Part shown: positions 15,601 through 23,930 of the stretch, piece by piece
Layout: each line of letters starts with the position of its first letter
Numbering within the stretch: the stretch's first letter is position 1
NCBI GenBank assembly: GCA_007050885.1
Contig: SMYQ01000070.1
Location: 1 to 30,274, forward strand
Direction: 5' to 3'
DNA from: Candidatus Bathyarchaeota archaeon
GTDB taxonomy: Archaea; Thermoproteota; Bathyarchaeia; 40CM-2-53-6; RBG-13-38-9
DNA length: 30,274 nucleotides
Made by a program: the position numbers and the translations under genes
Notes under the pieces: generated by a model
The model's database searches: none
The model's input: only the letters and a program-made list of their open reading frames with translations
What the model was told of the DNA's origin: nothing

Positions 15601-16014
15601 ATGGAAGACAAATATTTGAAATCTCTTGATAGAGCTCTGGAGAAGATACCTAAGAAGAGTATAAGCGCCGAACGTTTCGAAGAGCCGAAACCCGAGATAA
15701 TGGTTTTTGGAAGGTCAAAGACTATGGTAGCTAACTTCGCAGACATAGCGAAAAGACTCAACAGGGATCCACAACATATCTTAAAATTTCTCTCCAAAGA
15801 GTTAGCTACAAAGTGCAATTTTGATGGACAAAGAGTTTTCTTCCAAGGCAAATTTCAAGAAGAACCCATAACGCGACTACTACACATCTACATCACAAAT
15901 TATGTGGTCTGTCCCATTTGCCATAGACCAGATACAAAGGTAGAAAAATCAGGAAGATACCTTTCATTAGTATGCGAGGCTTGTGGAGCAAAATCACCAG
16001 CGAGACCATTGTAG
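15601..16014 (+). CDS. Translation initiation factor 2, beta subunit (aIF2 beta)
   Basis: 137 residues, the usual archaeal length. An N-terminal helix that binds the gamma subunit is followed by the central alpha/beta domain (IMVFGRSKTMVANFADIAKRL, ending in LCNF-like KCNFDGQRVFFQGKF). A C-terminal zinc ribbon has CPIC and CEAC. It is part of the aIF2 heterotrimer that brings initiator Met-tRNA to the small ribosomal subunit. The start is ATG at 15601. The DUF424 gene follows within about 10 bases, an arrangement common in archaea, so the pair is an operon. Confidence 0.96.
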   Translation: MEDKYLKSLDRALEKIPKKSISAERFEEPKPEIMVFGRSKTMVANFADIAKRLNRDPQHILKFLSKELATKCNFDGQRVFFQGKFQEEPITRLLHIYITNYVVCPICHRPDTKVEKSGRYLSLVCEACGAKSPARPL

Positions 16015-16024
16015 GGTCACTGAT

Positions 16025-16324
16025 TTGGAAAAAGTATTTGTAAAAAAATACTGTTGTGGAAAAGATATTCTTGTCGCTGTCTGTGACAAGGATTTGATAG
16101 GGAAAACTCTGAGAGACGGAAAAATAAAACTTGAAGTTAAAAAGGAATTTTATGGTGACCGATTAACAACTCCAGAAGAAGCTGCGAAAGCTCTTTCAGA
16201 GGCTAATACAGGAAATATTGTAGGTAAGAAGTCAGTGAAGATAGCAATAGAGAAAAATCTTGTTAATCCATCTGCCGTAATACATATTGCTGGAATACCA
16301 CACGTAAATATCATCAGACTTTAG
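16025..16324 (+). CDS. DUF424 family protein
   Basis: About 99 residues from TTG at 16025. The frame stays open back to 15983 inside aIF2 beta, but the family N-terminus fits the TTG start, which lies 11 bases after the aIF2 beta stop. Features are VKKYCCGKDILVAVCDKDLIGKTL and the central LTTPEEAAKALSEANTGNIVGKKSVKIAIE, ending HIAGIPHVNIIRL. This short archaeal family usually sits next to translation factor genes. Its function is not known, and a role in translation initiation is inferred from this repeated neighbourhood. The ribosome site (GGGTC) is weak, so translation may be coupled to aIF2 beta. Confidence 0.85.
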   Translation: MEKVFVKKYCCGKDILVAVCDKDLIGKTLRDGKIKLEVKKEFYGDRLTTPEEAAKALSEANTGNIVGKKSVKIAIEKNLVNPSAVIHIAGIPHVNIIRL

Positions 16325-16370
16325 TATTCACAACAAACAGCTTCGAATAATTGCATTATCGAGCAATACA

Positions 16371-16380
16371 ATATTTAATA
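16371..16380 (+). promoter_or_regulatory. TATA-like box for the small lipoprotein gene
   Basis: ATATTTAATA is centred about 38 bases before the ATG at 16414. The predicted initiation near 16400 would exclude an upstream TTG at 16351 and supports the ATG start. Confidence 0.4.
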
Positions 16381-16413
16381 GAAACTAAGAAGACAAAGAA
16401 ATATAGAGAAAAA

Positions 16414-16830
16414 ATGTCTAGATTAATTTATGAACAATTCAGCTATTCAAGTTTGTTCAATATTGCTATAATTGGAATTGTATTCTCTGGATGCTTTTCT
16501 CCTTACATATTTATCGATATGAGCATAGAAGCCCCGTCAACTGCATCTCTTGACCAAACATTCATCATTTCCGGTAATAGCTATTTATCGGCCGCTGAAA
16601 GAGTGAACCTATATCTCCTCGATAAAAAGGAGCCAATCGGATATTCCATTGTAAACATTAGACCACCATATGATTTCGAATTTGAGATAACAGTTACAAA
16701 AGACAGCCTCAGCGTAAATGGTGAAACATTCTATGAAGGATCAACTGAAGGCAAACCCTTTCATTTTTATGTAGTATCAACCACTCGCGGCTACAATATC
16801 AGTCCAATAATTTCTGTTACTATTGAATGA
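16414..16830 (+). CDS. Putative secreted lipoprotein with Ig-like domain
   Basis: 138 residues from the ATG at 16414. Residues 13-27 are hydrophobic and end IVFSGC, a lipobox-like site with Cys27, so the protein is probably exported and lipid-anchored. The remainder (about 35-138) looks like one beta-sandwich: MSIEAPSTASLDQTFIISGNSYL is the style of 'extracellular binding domain' openings, and YVVSTTRGYNISPIISVTI is its last strands. I do not recognise a family. No other gene is close on the same strand downstream. Confidence 0.65.
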   Translation: MSRLIYEQFSYSSLFNIAIIGIVFSGCFSPYIFIDMSIEAPSTASLDQTFIISGNSYLSAAERVNLYLLDKKEPIGYSIVNIRPPYDFEFEITVTKDSLSVNGETFYEGSTEGKPFHFYVVSTTRGYNISPIISVTIE

Positions 16831-16932
16831 TTAAACAACTAGAAACCGAAATACAACTCCTACAGCACTGTATCAATTATGATATAATTGATAATGAGAA
16901 TAAATCGAATTATAATCCATTAATCTAGATTG

Positions 16933-17043
16933 CTAATTTTCAATTTCCTGTTTACAGGCCTTACAAAGGTGAATGTGAAGATAGTAATCATCTTGATTCA
17001 GTGTTTGGCTACAATGAGGACAGAGCGACTGTTCCACTAACAT
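16933..17043 (-). CDS. 36-residue zinc-ribbon-like microprotein
   Basis: In the 435-base gap between the lipoprotein and nitroreductase genes, the minus strand encodes 36 residues from ATG. CPHC (residues 8-11) and CKAC (residues 27-30) are spaced as two zinc knuckles with 15 residues between, enough for a minimal zinc ribbon; His residues lie between them. A TATA-like ACTATAAGTA lies about 20-25 bases upstream, so the transcript would be nearly leaderless, consistent with the lack of a clear ribosome site. Single zinc ribbons of this size occur in archaea, with unknown roles. The rest of the gap (17044-17265) holds only promoter-like sequence for the nitroreductase. Confidence 0.5.
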   Translation of the reverse strand: MLVEQSLCPHCSQTLNQDDYYLHIHLCKACKQEIEN

Positions 17044-17202
17044 ATTACATCAACATAATACTTATAGTAATATCATTTAACCATTTCCGGTAATACTTTT
17101 TTCGTTCCCTTCAGGCAAGAGAGACATAACATCACATTAAAAAATCATCGAACTAAACCAATCTTTATTGAGTCAAGTTAGAACAATCGATTCGTTAAGA
17201 AC

Positions 17203-17240
17203 CTATAAAGATCTTTCCAAATATCAAAATACCCTATAAG
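17203..17240 (+). promoter_or_regulatory. Two TATA-like boxes before the nitroreductase gene
   Basis: CTATAAAG (17203-17210) and CCTATAAG (17232-17239) lie about 60 and 30 bases before the TTG start at 17266. The second could drive a nearly leaderless transcript, the first a leader of about 35 bases. Confidence 0.3.
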
Positions 17241-17265
17241 AAGAATAATTTTGAGGAACTGAATT

Positions 17266-17859
17266 TTGAATAGTAACTTATTTGATCTAGTTAAAAAGCG
17301 AAAAACAACTAGAATATTTGATAGTAGAGAAGTAAACCCTGAGGATTTGTTCTATTGCATAAAAGTCGCTGTGCAAGCTCCGTCTGGAGCAAATCGCCAA
17401 CCTTGGCGATTCATGATAATTGACGATCCCCTCCTGAGAAAAGAATTAAGAAAGAAATGTGAAGAGCAGGAAAAGATATTTCATGAAAATGTTAAAGCCG
17501 AATTGAAAGAATGGTTTAGATCAAAAGAGATCATGTGGCGTAAACCCCATCTGACATCTGCACCTAGTCTGTTGGCTATTTTTTCTGATCAAGATATGAT
17601 ATATGCTACCGAAAGTACCTGGTTGGCAATAGGCTACATATTAATAGCTATAGAAGAGAAGTCTCTATCAACAGTGACTTATACACCACCTCAACCAGAA
17701 GGTCTTCGAGAATTATTTAATACACCAGAAAATTTTAAGTTAGAAACAATTCTACCAATAGGTTACTCAGCAGATCCTAAACAAAAAGAGGAAAGACAAT
17801 TAACAGAGATGCTAATTTGCAGAAATCGTTGGAAAAAAATTAGCAAAAACGTAAGTTGA
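17266..17859 (+). CDS. Nitroreductase-family FMN oxidoreductase
   Basis: 197 residues. LFDLVKKRKTTRIFDSREV opens with the RRSxRxF-type FMN phosphate site. VAVQAPSGANRQPWRF is the family's 'ApSa.N.QPW.f' motif. ESTWLAIGYILIAIEEKSLSTV is the helix at the dimer interface, and LETILPIGYSAD is the closing 'ilpiGyp' strand. Members reduce nitro groups, quinones, flavins or halogenated rings with NAD(P)H. The substrate is unknown. The start is TTG with GAGGAA upstream. Probably a single-gene unit with its own promoter. Confidence 0.9.
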   Translation: MNSNLFDLVKKRKTTRIFDSREVNPEDLFYCIKVAVQAPSGANRQPWRFMIIDDPLLRKELRKKCEEQEKIFHENVKAELKEWFRSKEIMWRKPHLTSAPSLLAIFSDQDMIYATESTWLAIGYILIAIEEKSLSTVTYTPPQPEGLRELFNTPENFKLETILPIGYSADPKQKEERQLTEMLICRNRWKKISKNVS

Positions 17860-17992
17860 TATTGAAATACAGAACACCTTAGGCTTCAAAGAATTAATTA
17901 TGTTTAATCTAAACCTTTATCTGCAGTACTGAGCTCATGGTTACCAAATTAGATCCTCAATATCAATAACTAATACGGAGCCTAAAACGAAA

Positions 17993-18298
17993 ATGGGAAA
18001 GAAAAAAGTACTAAGCGAAGGAGAGCTAAAAGACCTAGTCTCTCCTGGACCAGGTCAAGTTGTAGGATTTGTCACACAACTACTCGGATTTGATAGAGTT
18101 CGGGTAAAATGTGCTGATGGTTATGAAAGGCTCTGTAGAATAAGAGGGAAGATGAAAAGAAGAGTCTGGGTTAGACTCGGCGACGCGGTTTTGGTTGAAC
18201 CTTGGGACTTTCAGTTCAAAGAACGTGGAGATATTCGTTGGCGTTATACTAAGAGTCAAGTACATACTCTAAGAGAACGAGGTCATATTCCAGCATAA
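17993..18298 (+). CDS. Translation initiation factor 1A (aIF1A)
   Basis: 101 residues. GQVVGFVTQLLGFDRVRVKCADG is the S1/OB-fold of eIF1A, followed by CRIRGKMKRRVWVRLGDAVLV, the conserved 'RIpGKmrkrvWi..GD.vlv' block, and DIRWRYTKSQV. It binds the A site of the small subunit and helps scanning and start selection. First gene of a five-gene run (aIF1A, RIO1, KH protein, Top6B, Top6A). 12 bases separate its stop from the RIO1 start. Confidence 0.95.
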   Translation: MGKKKVLSEGELKDLVSPGPGQVVGFVTQLLGFDRVRVKCADGYERLCRIRGKMKRRVWVRLGDAVLVEPWDFQFKERGDIRWRYTKSQVHTLRERGHIPA

Positions 18299-18310
18299 TA
18301 GGGAGAGATT

Positions 18311-19114
18311 TTGAAAAAAACTGTTGATGACAAAGTACGAGAGAGACTAAGACATAGAGAAAGAAGACAAGACACTGAAAGGCGCATGCGTAAGAAAAGA
18401 AGCGAAGACATGCAGGTATTTGAAGAGGTCTTCGACAAAACTACTCTAATGACAATCTATAGTCTCATGAACAAAGGTTACATCCAAGATATTTTTGGAG
18501 TTCTTAGATCAGGCAAAGAATCTAGATTATATTGTGGAAGAGGTCCAGGAAACATCGATATTGCAATCAAAGTATATTTGACGACATCATCTGAATTCAA
18601 ACAGGGAATGCAAAAATACATCGACGGTGATCCCAGATTCAAACGGATTGATCGTAGTACAAAATCTCTTATTTATCTGTGGGCACGAAAAGAATTTGAC
18701 AATCTTAAAGATGCACAAGAATCAGGAGTCAATGTTCCAAAAGGAATAGTCATGGAGAAGAACGTACTCATAATGGAATTCATAGGAGAGAATGGTCAGC
18801 CAGCTCCTCTTTTAAGAGAGGCAAATTTGGAAGATCCAGCAAGGACATTTGATCAATTGATTGAAAACATAACGAAATTATATAGGCAAGCTAGACTCGT
18901 GCATGGAGACCTTAGTGAATATAACATTATGATCTGGAAGAAGAAAGTTGTTATTTTTGATCTTTCTCAAGCAGTCAGATTAGAACATCCTATGGCAAAA
19001 AATTTTTTGAAGCGAGATTTATCGACTATGATAAAATATTTCACGAATGCGGGGATACAGATTCCAGAACCTGATGAATTATACAGGCAAGTTGTAGGTG
19101 AGAATGCAGACTAA
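18311..19114 (+). CDS. rio1: RIO1-type atypical serine/threonine kinase
   Basis: 267 residues. A basic N-terminal helix region (1-32) precedes the RIO domain. Landmarks are SGKESRLYCG (68-76, the Ser-Gly-Lys-Glu nucleotide loop), Lys87 in IAIKVY, HGDLSEYN (198-205) with catalytic Asp200, and FDLSQAV (216-222) with metal-binding Asp217. RIO1 kinases take part in late maturation of the small ribosomal subunit, matching the Dim2-like KH gene that overlaps its end by 11-17 bases. The start is TTG with GGGAGAG upstream. Confidence 0.95.
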   Translation: MKKTVDDKVRERLRHRERRQDTERRMRKKRSEDMQVFEEVFDKTTLMTIYSLMNKGYIQDIFGVLRSGKESRLYCGRGPGNIDIAIKVYLTTSSEFKQGMQKYIDGDPRFKRIDRSTKSLIYLWARKEFDNLKDAQESGVNVPKGIVMEKNVLIMEFIGENGQPAPLLREANLEDPARTFDQLIENITKLYRQARLVHGDLSEYNIMIWKKKVVIFDLSQAVRLEHPMAKNFLKRDLSTMIKYFTNAGIQIPEPDELYRQVVGENAD

Positions 19115-19673
19115 ATTTAATGTGACTATTCCGCAAGATAGAATCGGGGCGCTTGTAGGCGAAGAGGGCAAAATAAAACAGAGCATAGAAAGCACGTTCA
19201 AAGCCAAACTCAACATCGACAGCGAAAGCGGAATTGTAGAATTAACACTTACATCTGAAGAAGGTGATGCTGCTTCCTTGCTAAAAGCACGAGATATAGT
19301 AACTGCTATAGGAAGAGGTTTTTCTCCCGATCGAGCATTTGGGCTTAGAGATGACGAGATAATTCTAGACGTCATAGATCTAAGAGAGATATTCGGAAGA
19401 AATGATGACACCATTTCAAGAATCAAAGGCAGAGTAATCGGTCGAGGGGGAAAAATACGAAAGCTTATAGAAGAATTAACAAAGACTGACGTATCAGTAT
19501 ATGGACATACAATATCTTTGATAGGCGATTATGATTCCATCTCAATAGCAAGAGAAGCGATATTAATGCTATTGGAAGGTAAACAGCACTCAACAGTCTA
19601 TAAATTCTTAAGGCAACGTAGACGTGAGCAGAAAATTAAAAGAATAACAGAATTGTGGGAACCGACAAAGTGA
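19104..19673 (+). CDS. KH-domain ribosome-assembly protein (Dim2/Pno1-like)
   Basis: 189 residues from ATG 19104; a GTG two codons upstream is possible but lacks a ribosome site. Two KH-type regions are present: IPQDRIGALVGEEGKIKQSIE near the start, and ISRIKGRVIGRGGKIRKLIEELTKT in the centre with the RNA-gripping GRGG loop. Eukaryotic Dim2/Pno1 binds the 3' end of small-subunit rRNA with the Nob1 nuclease and Rio kinases; archaeal proteins bind aIF2 alpha and 16S rRNA. The start overlaps the RIO1 stop, so the two proteins are made together. C-terminal RQRRREQKIKR is basic and likely touches RNA. Confidence 0.93.
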   Translation: MQTKFNVTIPQDRIGALVGEEGKIKQSIESTFKAKLNIDSESGIVELTLTSEEGDAASLLKARDIVTAIGRGFSPDRAFGLRDDEIILDVIDLREIFGRNDDTISRIKGRVIGRGGKIRKLIEELTKTDVSVYGHTISLIGDYDSISIAREAILMLLEGKQHSTVYKFLRQRRREQKIKRITELWEPTK

Positions 19674-19728
19674 TTATAAAATTCTGGCACTCATCAAATT
19701 TCGATTTAGCAAAAAGGTGATGTCTAAT

Positions 19729-21252
19729 ATGTCTGAGACCTTTCAAGAAATTAGTCCTGCAGACTTCTTCTATCGAAATAGAGACATTGCAGGATTCACT
19801 AATCCATCTAGAGCAATATACTCGACAATAAGAGAATTAGTAGAAAATTCTCTAGATGCCTGCGAAATTAACGGGATCCTCCCAGAAATCTACATTAGAA
19901 TTTCACCAGAAAAAGAACCCATCTCCGATCCAAGCATCTACAAAATAAGAATTGAAGATAATGGAATAGGCTTACCATCTAACGTTATTCCTTCAGCTTT
20001 CGGTCAGGTCCTTTTCGGATCAAAATATAAACTCAGACAAACTCGGGGAACATTTGGATTAGGCGGAAAAATGGCAGTACTCTACGGACAGATCACAACT
20101 CACGGACAATCAAAAATCATTTCAAGCATTGGCGATTCCAAAAGTCATGAATATACTCTAACAATGGACATCCAAAAAAATAGGCCAATAGTGATCAAGA
20201 ATAAGACACACCAAAATAAATCCCGATGGCACGGAACAATTGTAGAATTTACAACTGAAGCTGACTACTCAAGAGCAATGGCAAAGATACTCGACTACCT
20301 CAAACAGACAGCGATTGTCGTGCCATATGCAAATCTTACATTTGTGGATCCGAGAGGAAGATTTTACAAATTCGATCGAGCAACAACTTTGATGCCTAAA
20401 CCTCCAACCGAGACTACACCCCATCCACACGGTATAGACATTGAAACATTGAAACGAATGATTGAAGCCACGAATTCAAGAACAATGAAAGATTTCATGA
20501 AGCGCCATTTTCAGAGGGTTGGCGAATCCACAGCAAGAAAATTTCTTGAATTCGCAGATATTAGCTATAAAAGAAAACCGAAAAATCTCTTACAGGAAGA
20601 AATCGTAAAATTTGTAAATGCGGTTAAGAATTATGAGGGATTTTTATCACCAGATGCAACTTGTCTATCTCCTTTAGGTAAAGAGCTTCTAACTACAGGG
20701 ATTAAAAAAGAACTTAATCCAGAATTCACAGCCGTACATCAGAGAAGACCAGCAGCCTACTCGGGCTATCCTTTCATCGTGGAGGTCGGAGTAGCATATG
20801 GTGGCGATATTCCAAAATCAGATGGAATTCTACTTTATCGATTTGCAAATCGAATACCTCTGCTTTTTGATGAAGCCAGTGACATTTCTTACAAAGTAAC
20901 TAACGACATGATGAATTGGAGACATTACAGAGTTGTACCAGACACCCCACTTGCGGTTTTCGTGCATATATGCAGTACCAAGATCCCATACAAAACCGTG
21001 GGTAAAGAATTTATTGCAGATAGACCTGAAGTCGAACATGAGGTAATTAATGCTTTAAGAGAAGTCGCTAGACATCTCTCACACTTTTTATCAAAGAAAC
21101 ACCATATGGAAAGAGAAAAGAAAAGACTTGACGTGTTCTCAAAATATTTACCAAAGATCGCTAGATTCTCAACCAAGCTCGCTAAGAAGAAAAAGATTCC
21201 AGATGTTAAAAAACTCATGAGGAGTGCAGCAAGATATGCCAAGGAAGAGTAA
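19729..21252 (+). CDS. top6B: DNA topoisomerase VI subunit B
   Basis: 507 residues from ATG 19729, the start that leaves a normal 7-8 base gap after GGTGAT; the ATG nested in GGTGATG is too close. The GHKL ATPase domain shows LVENSLDACEI (N box), DNGIGLP (G1 box) and GTFGLGGKMAVLYGQ (lid with Walker-like glycines). A helix-two-turn-helix domain (HGIDIETLKRMIEA through ESTARKFLEFA) and the transducer domain follow. Together with subunit A it makes ATP-dependent double-strand breaks with 2-base overhangs to remove supercoils and links. It overlaps the start of top6A. Confidence 0.96.
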   Translation: MSETFQEISPADFFYRNRDIAGFTNPSRAIYSTIRELVENSLDACEINGILPEIYIRISPEKEPISDPSIYKIRIEDNGIGLPSNVIPSAFGQVLFGSKYKLRQTRGTFGLGGKMAVLYGQITTHGQSKIISSIGDSKSHEYTLTMDIQKNRPIVIKNKTHQNKSRWHGTIVEFTTEADYSRAMAKILDYLKQTAIVVPYANLTFVDPRGRFYKFDRATTLMPKPPTETTPHPHGIDIETLKRMIEATNSRTMKDFMKRHFQRVGESTARKFLEFADISYKRKPKNLLQEEIVKFVNAVKNYEGFLSPDATCLSPLGKELLTTGIKKELNPEFTAVHQRRPAAYSGYPFIVEVGVAYGGDIPKSDGILLYRFANRIPLLFDEASDISYKVTNDMMNWRHYRVVPDTPLAVFVHICSTKIPYKTVGKEFIADRPEVEHEVINALREVARHLSHFLSKKHHMEREKKRLDVFSKYLPKIARFSTKLAKKKKIPDVKKLMRSAARYAKEE

Positions 21253-22345
21253 GAAGAAACAACGTAAAGGAGCAGTAAAAGAAAGAAAGGAGAAGGTTAT
21301 CTCTTCCCTCCAAGACTTTGGAGAGAAAGTATATGACCAGATAGTCTCAGGAGAGTTGCCATGGACAAAAATGCCCAGTAGATCAATAAACAACATCTTC
21401 TATGATGAAAAGCTCAGACAATACATCTTAGGAGATAGATCTGTAAAACGGAGTGCCAGAAATGTAAGACACATTAGACCTCTTACACAGCTCATATGGA
21501 CAGGTATGTTTGCTGATGAATTAAGTCGGCAAAGTAAAACCAGCACATTAAGAGATGTATACTACTCGGCGCAAGCATATGAAATGAGCTTTACAGACCA
21601 GCAAGAGAGTGACAATCTAATTACGGATCTTGAGACTGTGATAGGCTATTCAAGAGAGGATTTCAATGTATTCCCCGAAGAGAGGAGCGCAATCTTCGGC
21701 GATCTCACTGTTGAATATACGCTCCCAGGATATGAAGGAAAAAAACTTAACCTTACATCACACCCTGACGGAATGATGATCGGTCCTGCATTGACCAGCT
21801 CAGAACTTGTCAGCTGCAAAGCCGACAAAGTGATAGCTATAGAGAAAGGGGGACTCTTCACACGATTCATCGAAGAGAAAGTTCATACAAAACACAAAGC
21901 TCTACTCATCCATACAGCTGGACAGGCCCCCCGTGCAACCAGAGGTTTTCTAAAAAGATTAAATCGAGAACTCAAACTTCCCGTATATATCTTTACAGAC
22001 GGAGATCCATGGGGCATGCACATAGCCATGGTCATAATATCAGGCTCAGCAAATGCAGCTCACCTAAGGGACCTGAATACACCGGACGCCAAATGGTTTG
22101 GTGTATGGGCAACAGACATTGTGGATTACAAACTTCCCAGCGACCCACTCACTGAACTTGATGTAAAAAGACTTCACGAATTAAAGAAAGACCCCAGATA
22201 TGAAGGTAAACTCTGGAAAAAAGAAATTGATACATTCGTTAAAATTAAGAAAAAAGCTGAACAGGAAGCTTTTAGCAGATACGGACTTACATATATAGTC
22301 GATGAATACTTACCCGCAAAGCTAGAGATCGCAGAATCACTCTAA
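21236..22345 (+). CDS. top6A: DNA topoisomerase VI subunit A (Spo11-like)
   Basis: About 369 residues from ATG 21236; an in-frame GTG at 21224 is less well placed. A lysine-rich N-terminus precedes the winged-helix (CAP) domain, where TLRDVYYSAQAYE carries the YY pair whose second Tyr matches the DNA-cleaving tyrosine of Spo11/Top6A. The Toprim domain has a Glu at EKGG and YIFTDGDPWGMHIAMVI, the DxD metal site. Its frame starts inside top6B (17-base overlap), giving balanced synthesis of the A2B2 enzyme. It ends the aIF1A-RIO1-KH-Top6BA run. Confidence 0.96.
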   Translation: MPRKSKKKQRKGAVKERKEKVISSLQDFGEKVYDQIVSGELPWTKMPSRSINNIFYDEKLRQYILGDRSVKRSARNVRHIRPLTQLIWTGMFADELSRQSKTSTLRDVYYSAQAYEMSFTDQQESDNLITDLETVIGYSREDFNVFPEERSAIFGDLTVEYTLPGYEGKKLNLTSHPDGMMIGPALTSSELVSCKADKVIAIEKGGLFTRFIEEKVHTKHKALLIHTAGQAPRATRGFLKRLNRELKLPVYIFTDGDPWGMHIAMVIISGSANAAHLRDLNTPDAKWFGVWATDIVDYKLPSDPLTELDVKRLHELKKDPRYEGKLWKKEIDTFVKIKKKAEQEAFSRYGLTYIVDEYLPAKLEIAESL

Positions 22346-22517
22346 TTAAGAAATCCAAGCTTTGAATAGACGATTAAATAATTTCAACAAATCCACCAGA
22401 ATTCATTAGTTCGAAAAATCCAAGATTGTGGTGTAGGGTATAGCAAAATGTCATATAGAGCGAGGGTTATTTTAAGTTAAATAACATTCATTTTCTTAAA
22501 GAGGATCTGACTCTAAA

Positions 22518-23102
22518 TTGGATATTCCACCCATTCTTCTTGGAGCAATTTTTCTAGTAATAATTTTAGCAGCAATTTTAATACCACGTCTCGTGAAAAA
22601 AATCAGAGGGCCAATTAAATGGAGAAATATTCTAATCATTGTGATCATAATTCTAATCGCCCTTGGAATTTTTTATTTAGTTACACAAATTCCTAGCGAA
22701 CAAATAGAATTGACTGAAGAACAGAAAGAGATCGATCTATTCCTACTGAATTATTATGATGGACTGCGTAACATGTCTTCTTCTAGAATTGTCGATTTAT
22801 TCACAGAAAATGCCATAGTTGTTTCTTCTGAAGGAACCACCTATAAAGGAACTAAAATGATAAAAAGATATTATGATGAAAAATTCATACATCTTGACCG
22901 ATTTGACGTTGTATATGAGGTCTCTGATATTAAAATTGAAGATGGATTAGCCAAAGCAGTGTACCACGTAAAGGAAAGAGAATATATCACTGGAGCTACA
23001 TTATGGCCTACCAAAGGTTTAAGACAAGAATTCACATTGGTCAAGCAACAAGGTTCTTGGAAGATCAATGGATTAATTATTAGTCATGAACAAATACAGT
23101 AA
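22518..23102 (+). CDS. Membrane-anchored NTF2/SnoaL-like domain protein
   Basis: 194 residues. Two membrane segments (about 5-23 and 37-57) are joined by a basic loop (PRLVKKIRGPIKWRN), which by the positive-inside rule puts the loop in the cytoplasm and the C-terminal domain outside. Residues about 65-190 look like the SnoaL/NTF2 cone fold: EEQKEIDLFLLNYYDGLRNMS, VDLFTENAIVVSSEGTTYKG and a last strand ending GSWKINGLIISHEQ. Such domains bind small ligands or partners; this one's role is unknown. The start is TTG at 22518 with GAGGAT about 12 bases upstream. A hairpin follows the stop. Confidence 0.75.
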   Translation: MDIPPILLGAIFLVIILAAILIPRLVKKIRGPIKWRNILIIVIIILIALGIFYLVTQIPSEQIELTEEQKEIDLFLLNYYDGLRNMSSSRIVDLFTENAIVVSSEGTTYKGTKMIKRYYDEKFIHLDRFDVVYEVSDIKIEDGLAKAVYHVKEREYITGATLWPTKGLRQEFTLVKQQGSWKINGLIISHEQIQ

Positions 23103-23111
23103 CACGCGTGG

Positions 23112-23145
23112 TATGAGAAAAGAAGTCATTGATGACTTTCTCATA
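23112..23145 (+). terminator. Hairpin after the NTF2-like gene
   Basis: TATGAGAAA (23112-23120) pairs with TTTCTCATA (23137-23145), and inside it GTCAT pairs with ATGAC across TG, leaving a small AGAA bulge. It lies 10 bases after the stop codon. No T-run follows, so it may protect the 3' end rather than terminate. The rest of 23146-23370 shows nothing I can support. Confidence 0.45.
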
Positions 23146-23370
23146 AGAGCTATCTCAAATTGGTCTGTTATCAAGAAATTACTATCAAAATAAATTAACC
23201 AAGTTGAGTTATCAAAAAAATAAATTCTATTTTAGAAAGCCTGAAGTTAACCAATCTACATATTTTAATTGCATCGGATAGAAACGTGCACTTTTAGTCA
23301 TAACTCGAGAAAAAGTAAGCTAATAAGCCAATAAATAAGAGAAGGACTACTTTTGGTTTTCTATATGAAG

Positions 23371-23637
23371 TTAAGCAAATTTGGGTGCTCCCCAAAAGAT
23401 TTTATTTTTATCTTTACATTTGGGACATTCATGTTCTGATTCAATGACTTCATCATCAGATGTTTTTTGGATGTCTGAATTACTGCTGTCACTTATTGGT
23501 GAAGGAACTTCGAATGCTGTTTTTGATTGCGCTGCAAAGATATGTTTATCGTCGGGTGAAGAAACTTCAAACCTATTTCTACAATTTTTACATAATAATA
23601 TAGTAAATCGTCCTCGACTAGAATTAAAGTCAACCAA
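23371..23637 (-). CDS. Small protein with two zinc knuckles
   Basis: 88 residues from TTG at 23637. CKNC (residues 17-20) and CPKC near residues 74-77 are set about 53 residues apart, and the stretch between is Ser/Asp/Glu-rich and likely disordered. The knuckles may fold together as one zinc ribbon with a long insert. ILLCKNCRNRFEV is a common zinc-ribbon opening in archaeal proteins. No ATG and no clear ribosome site are visible, so the start is uncertain. Function unknown; protein or nucleic-acid binding is typical. Confidence 0.55.
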   Translation of the reverse strand: MVDFNSSRGRFTILLCKNCRNRFEVSSPDDKHIFAAQSKTAFEVPSPISDSSNSDIQKTSDDEVIESEHECPKCKDKNKIFWGAPKFA

Positions 23638-23772
23638 AATGTGTCACATATCAAGATGTTAATTAGCAATTTATCTGCTTTTCATCATTTATTTTGGATA
23701 GTACTACCATAATTGTTAGTTATTTGTGTTTATGATACTGAATGCATATGTAATCTTAAATGCTTACTTATA

Positions 23773-23789
23773 ATCACATCGTATGTGAT
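23773..23789. promoter_or_regulatory. Candidate operator for the molybdenum hydroxylase operon
   Basis: ATCACAT-CGT-ATGTGAT is a perfect 7-bp dyad with a 3-base centre. It lies 28 bases upstream of the TATA-like box of the hydroxylase operon, where an archaeal activator would bind. No second copy is seen nearby. Confidence 0.5.
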
Positions 23790-23817
23790 CGTGTTATCAA
23801 TTTGGCTCTTATCGGCA

Positions 23818-23825
23818 TATAAAAA
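23818..23825 (+). promoter_or_regulatory. TATA box of the molybdenum hydroxylase operon
   Basis: TATAAAAA in the context GGCATATAAAAACG is the best TATA match in the 290-base gap before the operon. Initiation about 25 bases later leaves a leader of roughly 80 bases before the TTG at 23931. Confidence 0.5.
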
Positions 23826-23930
23826 CGATTCGTATTACGGCAACCGTTATATTCCTTTGACGACGATTCTGAGACTTGCCATATAGGCAAAAATGGGAGA
23901 ATTTGAAAAAAGAGCGAGGAAAACATAAAA

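Noticed and set aside
15983..16024. Extension of the DUF424 frame into aIF2 beta
   Set aside because: The extra residues do not resemble the family start, and TTG 16025 fits the gene spacing.
16351..16413. Upstream TTG extension of the lipoprotein gene
   Set aside because: A TATA-like box lies inside the extension and the signal segment fits the later ATG.
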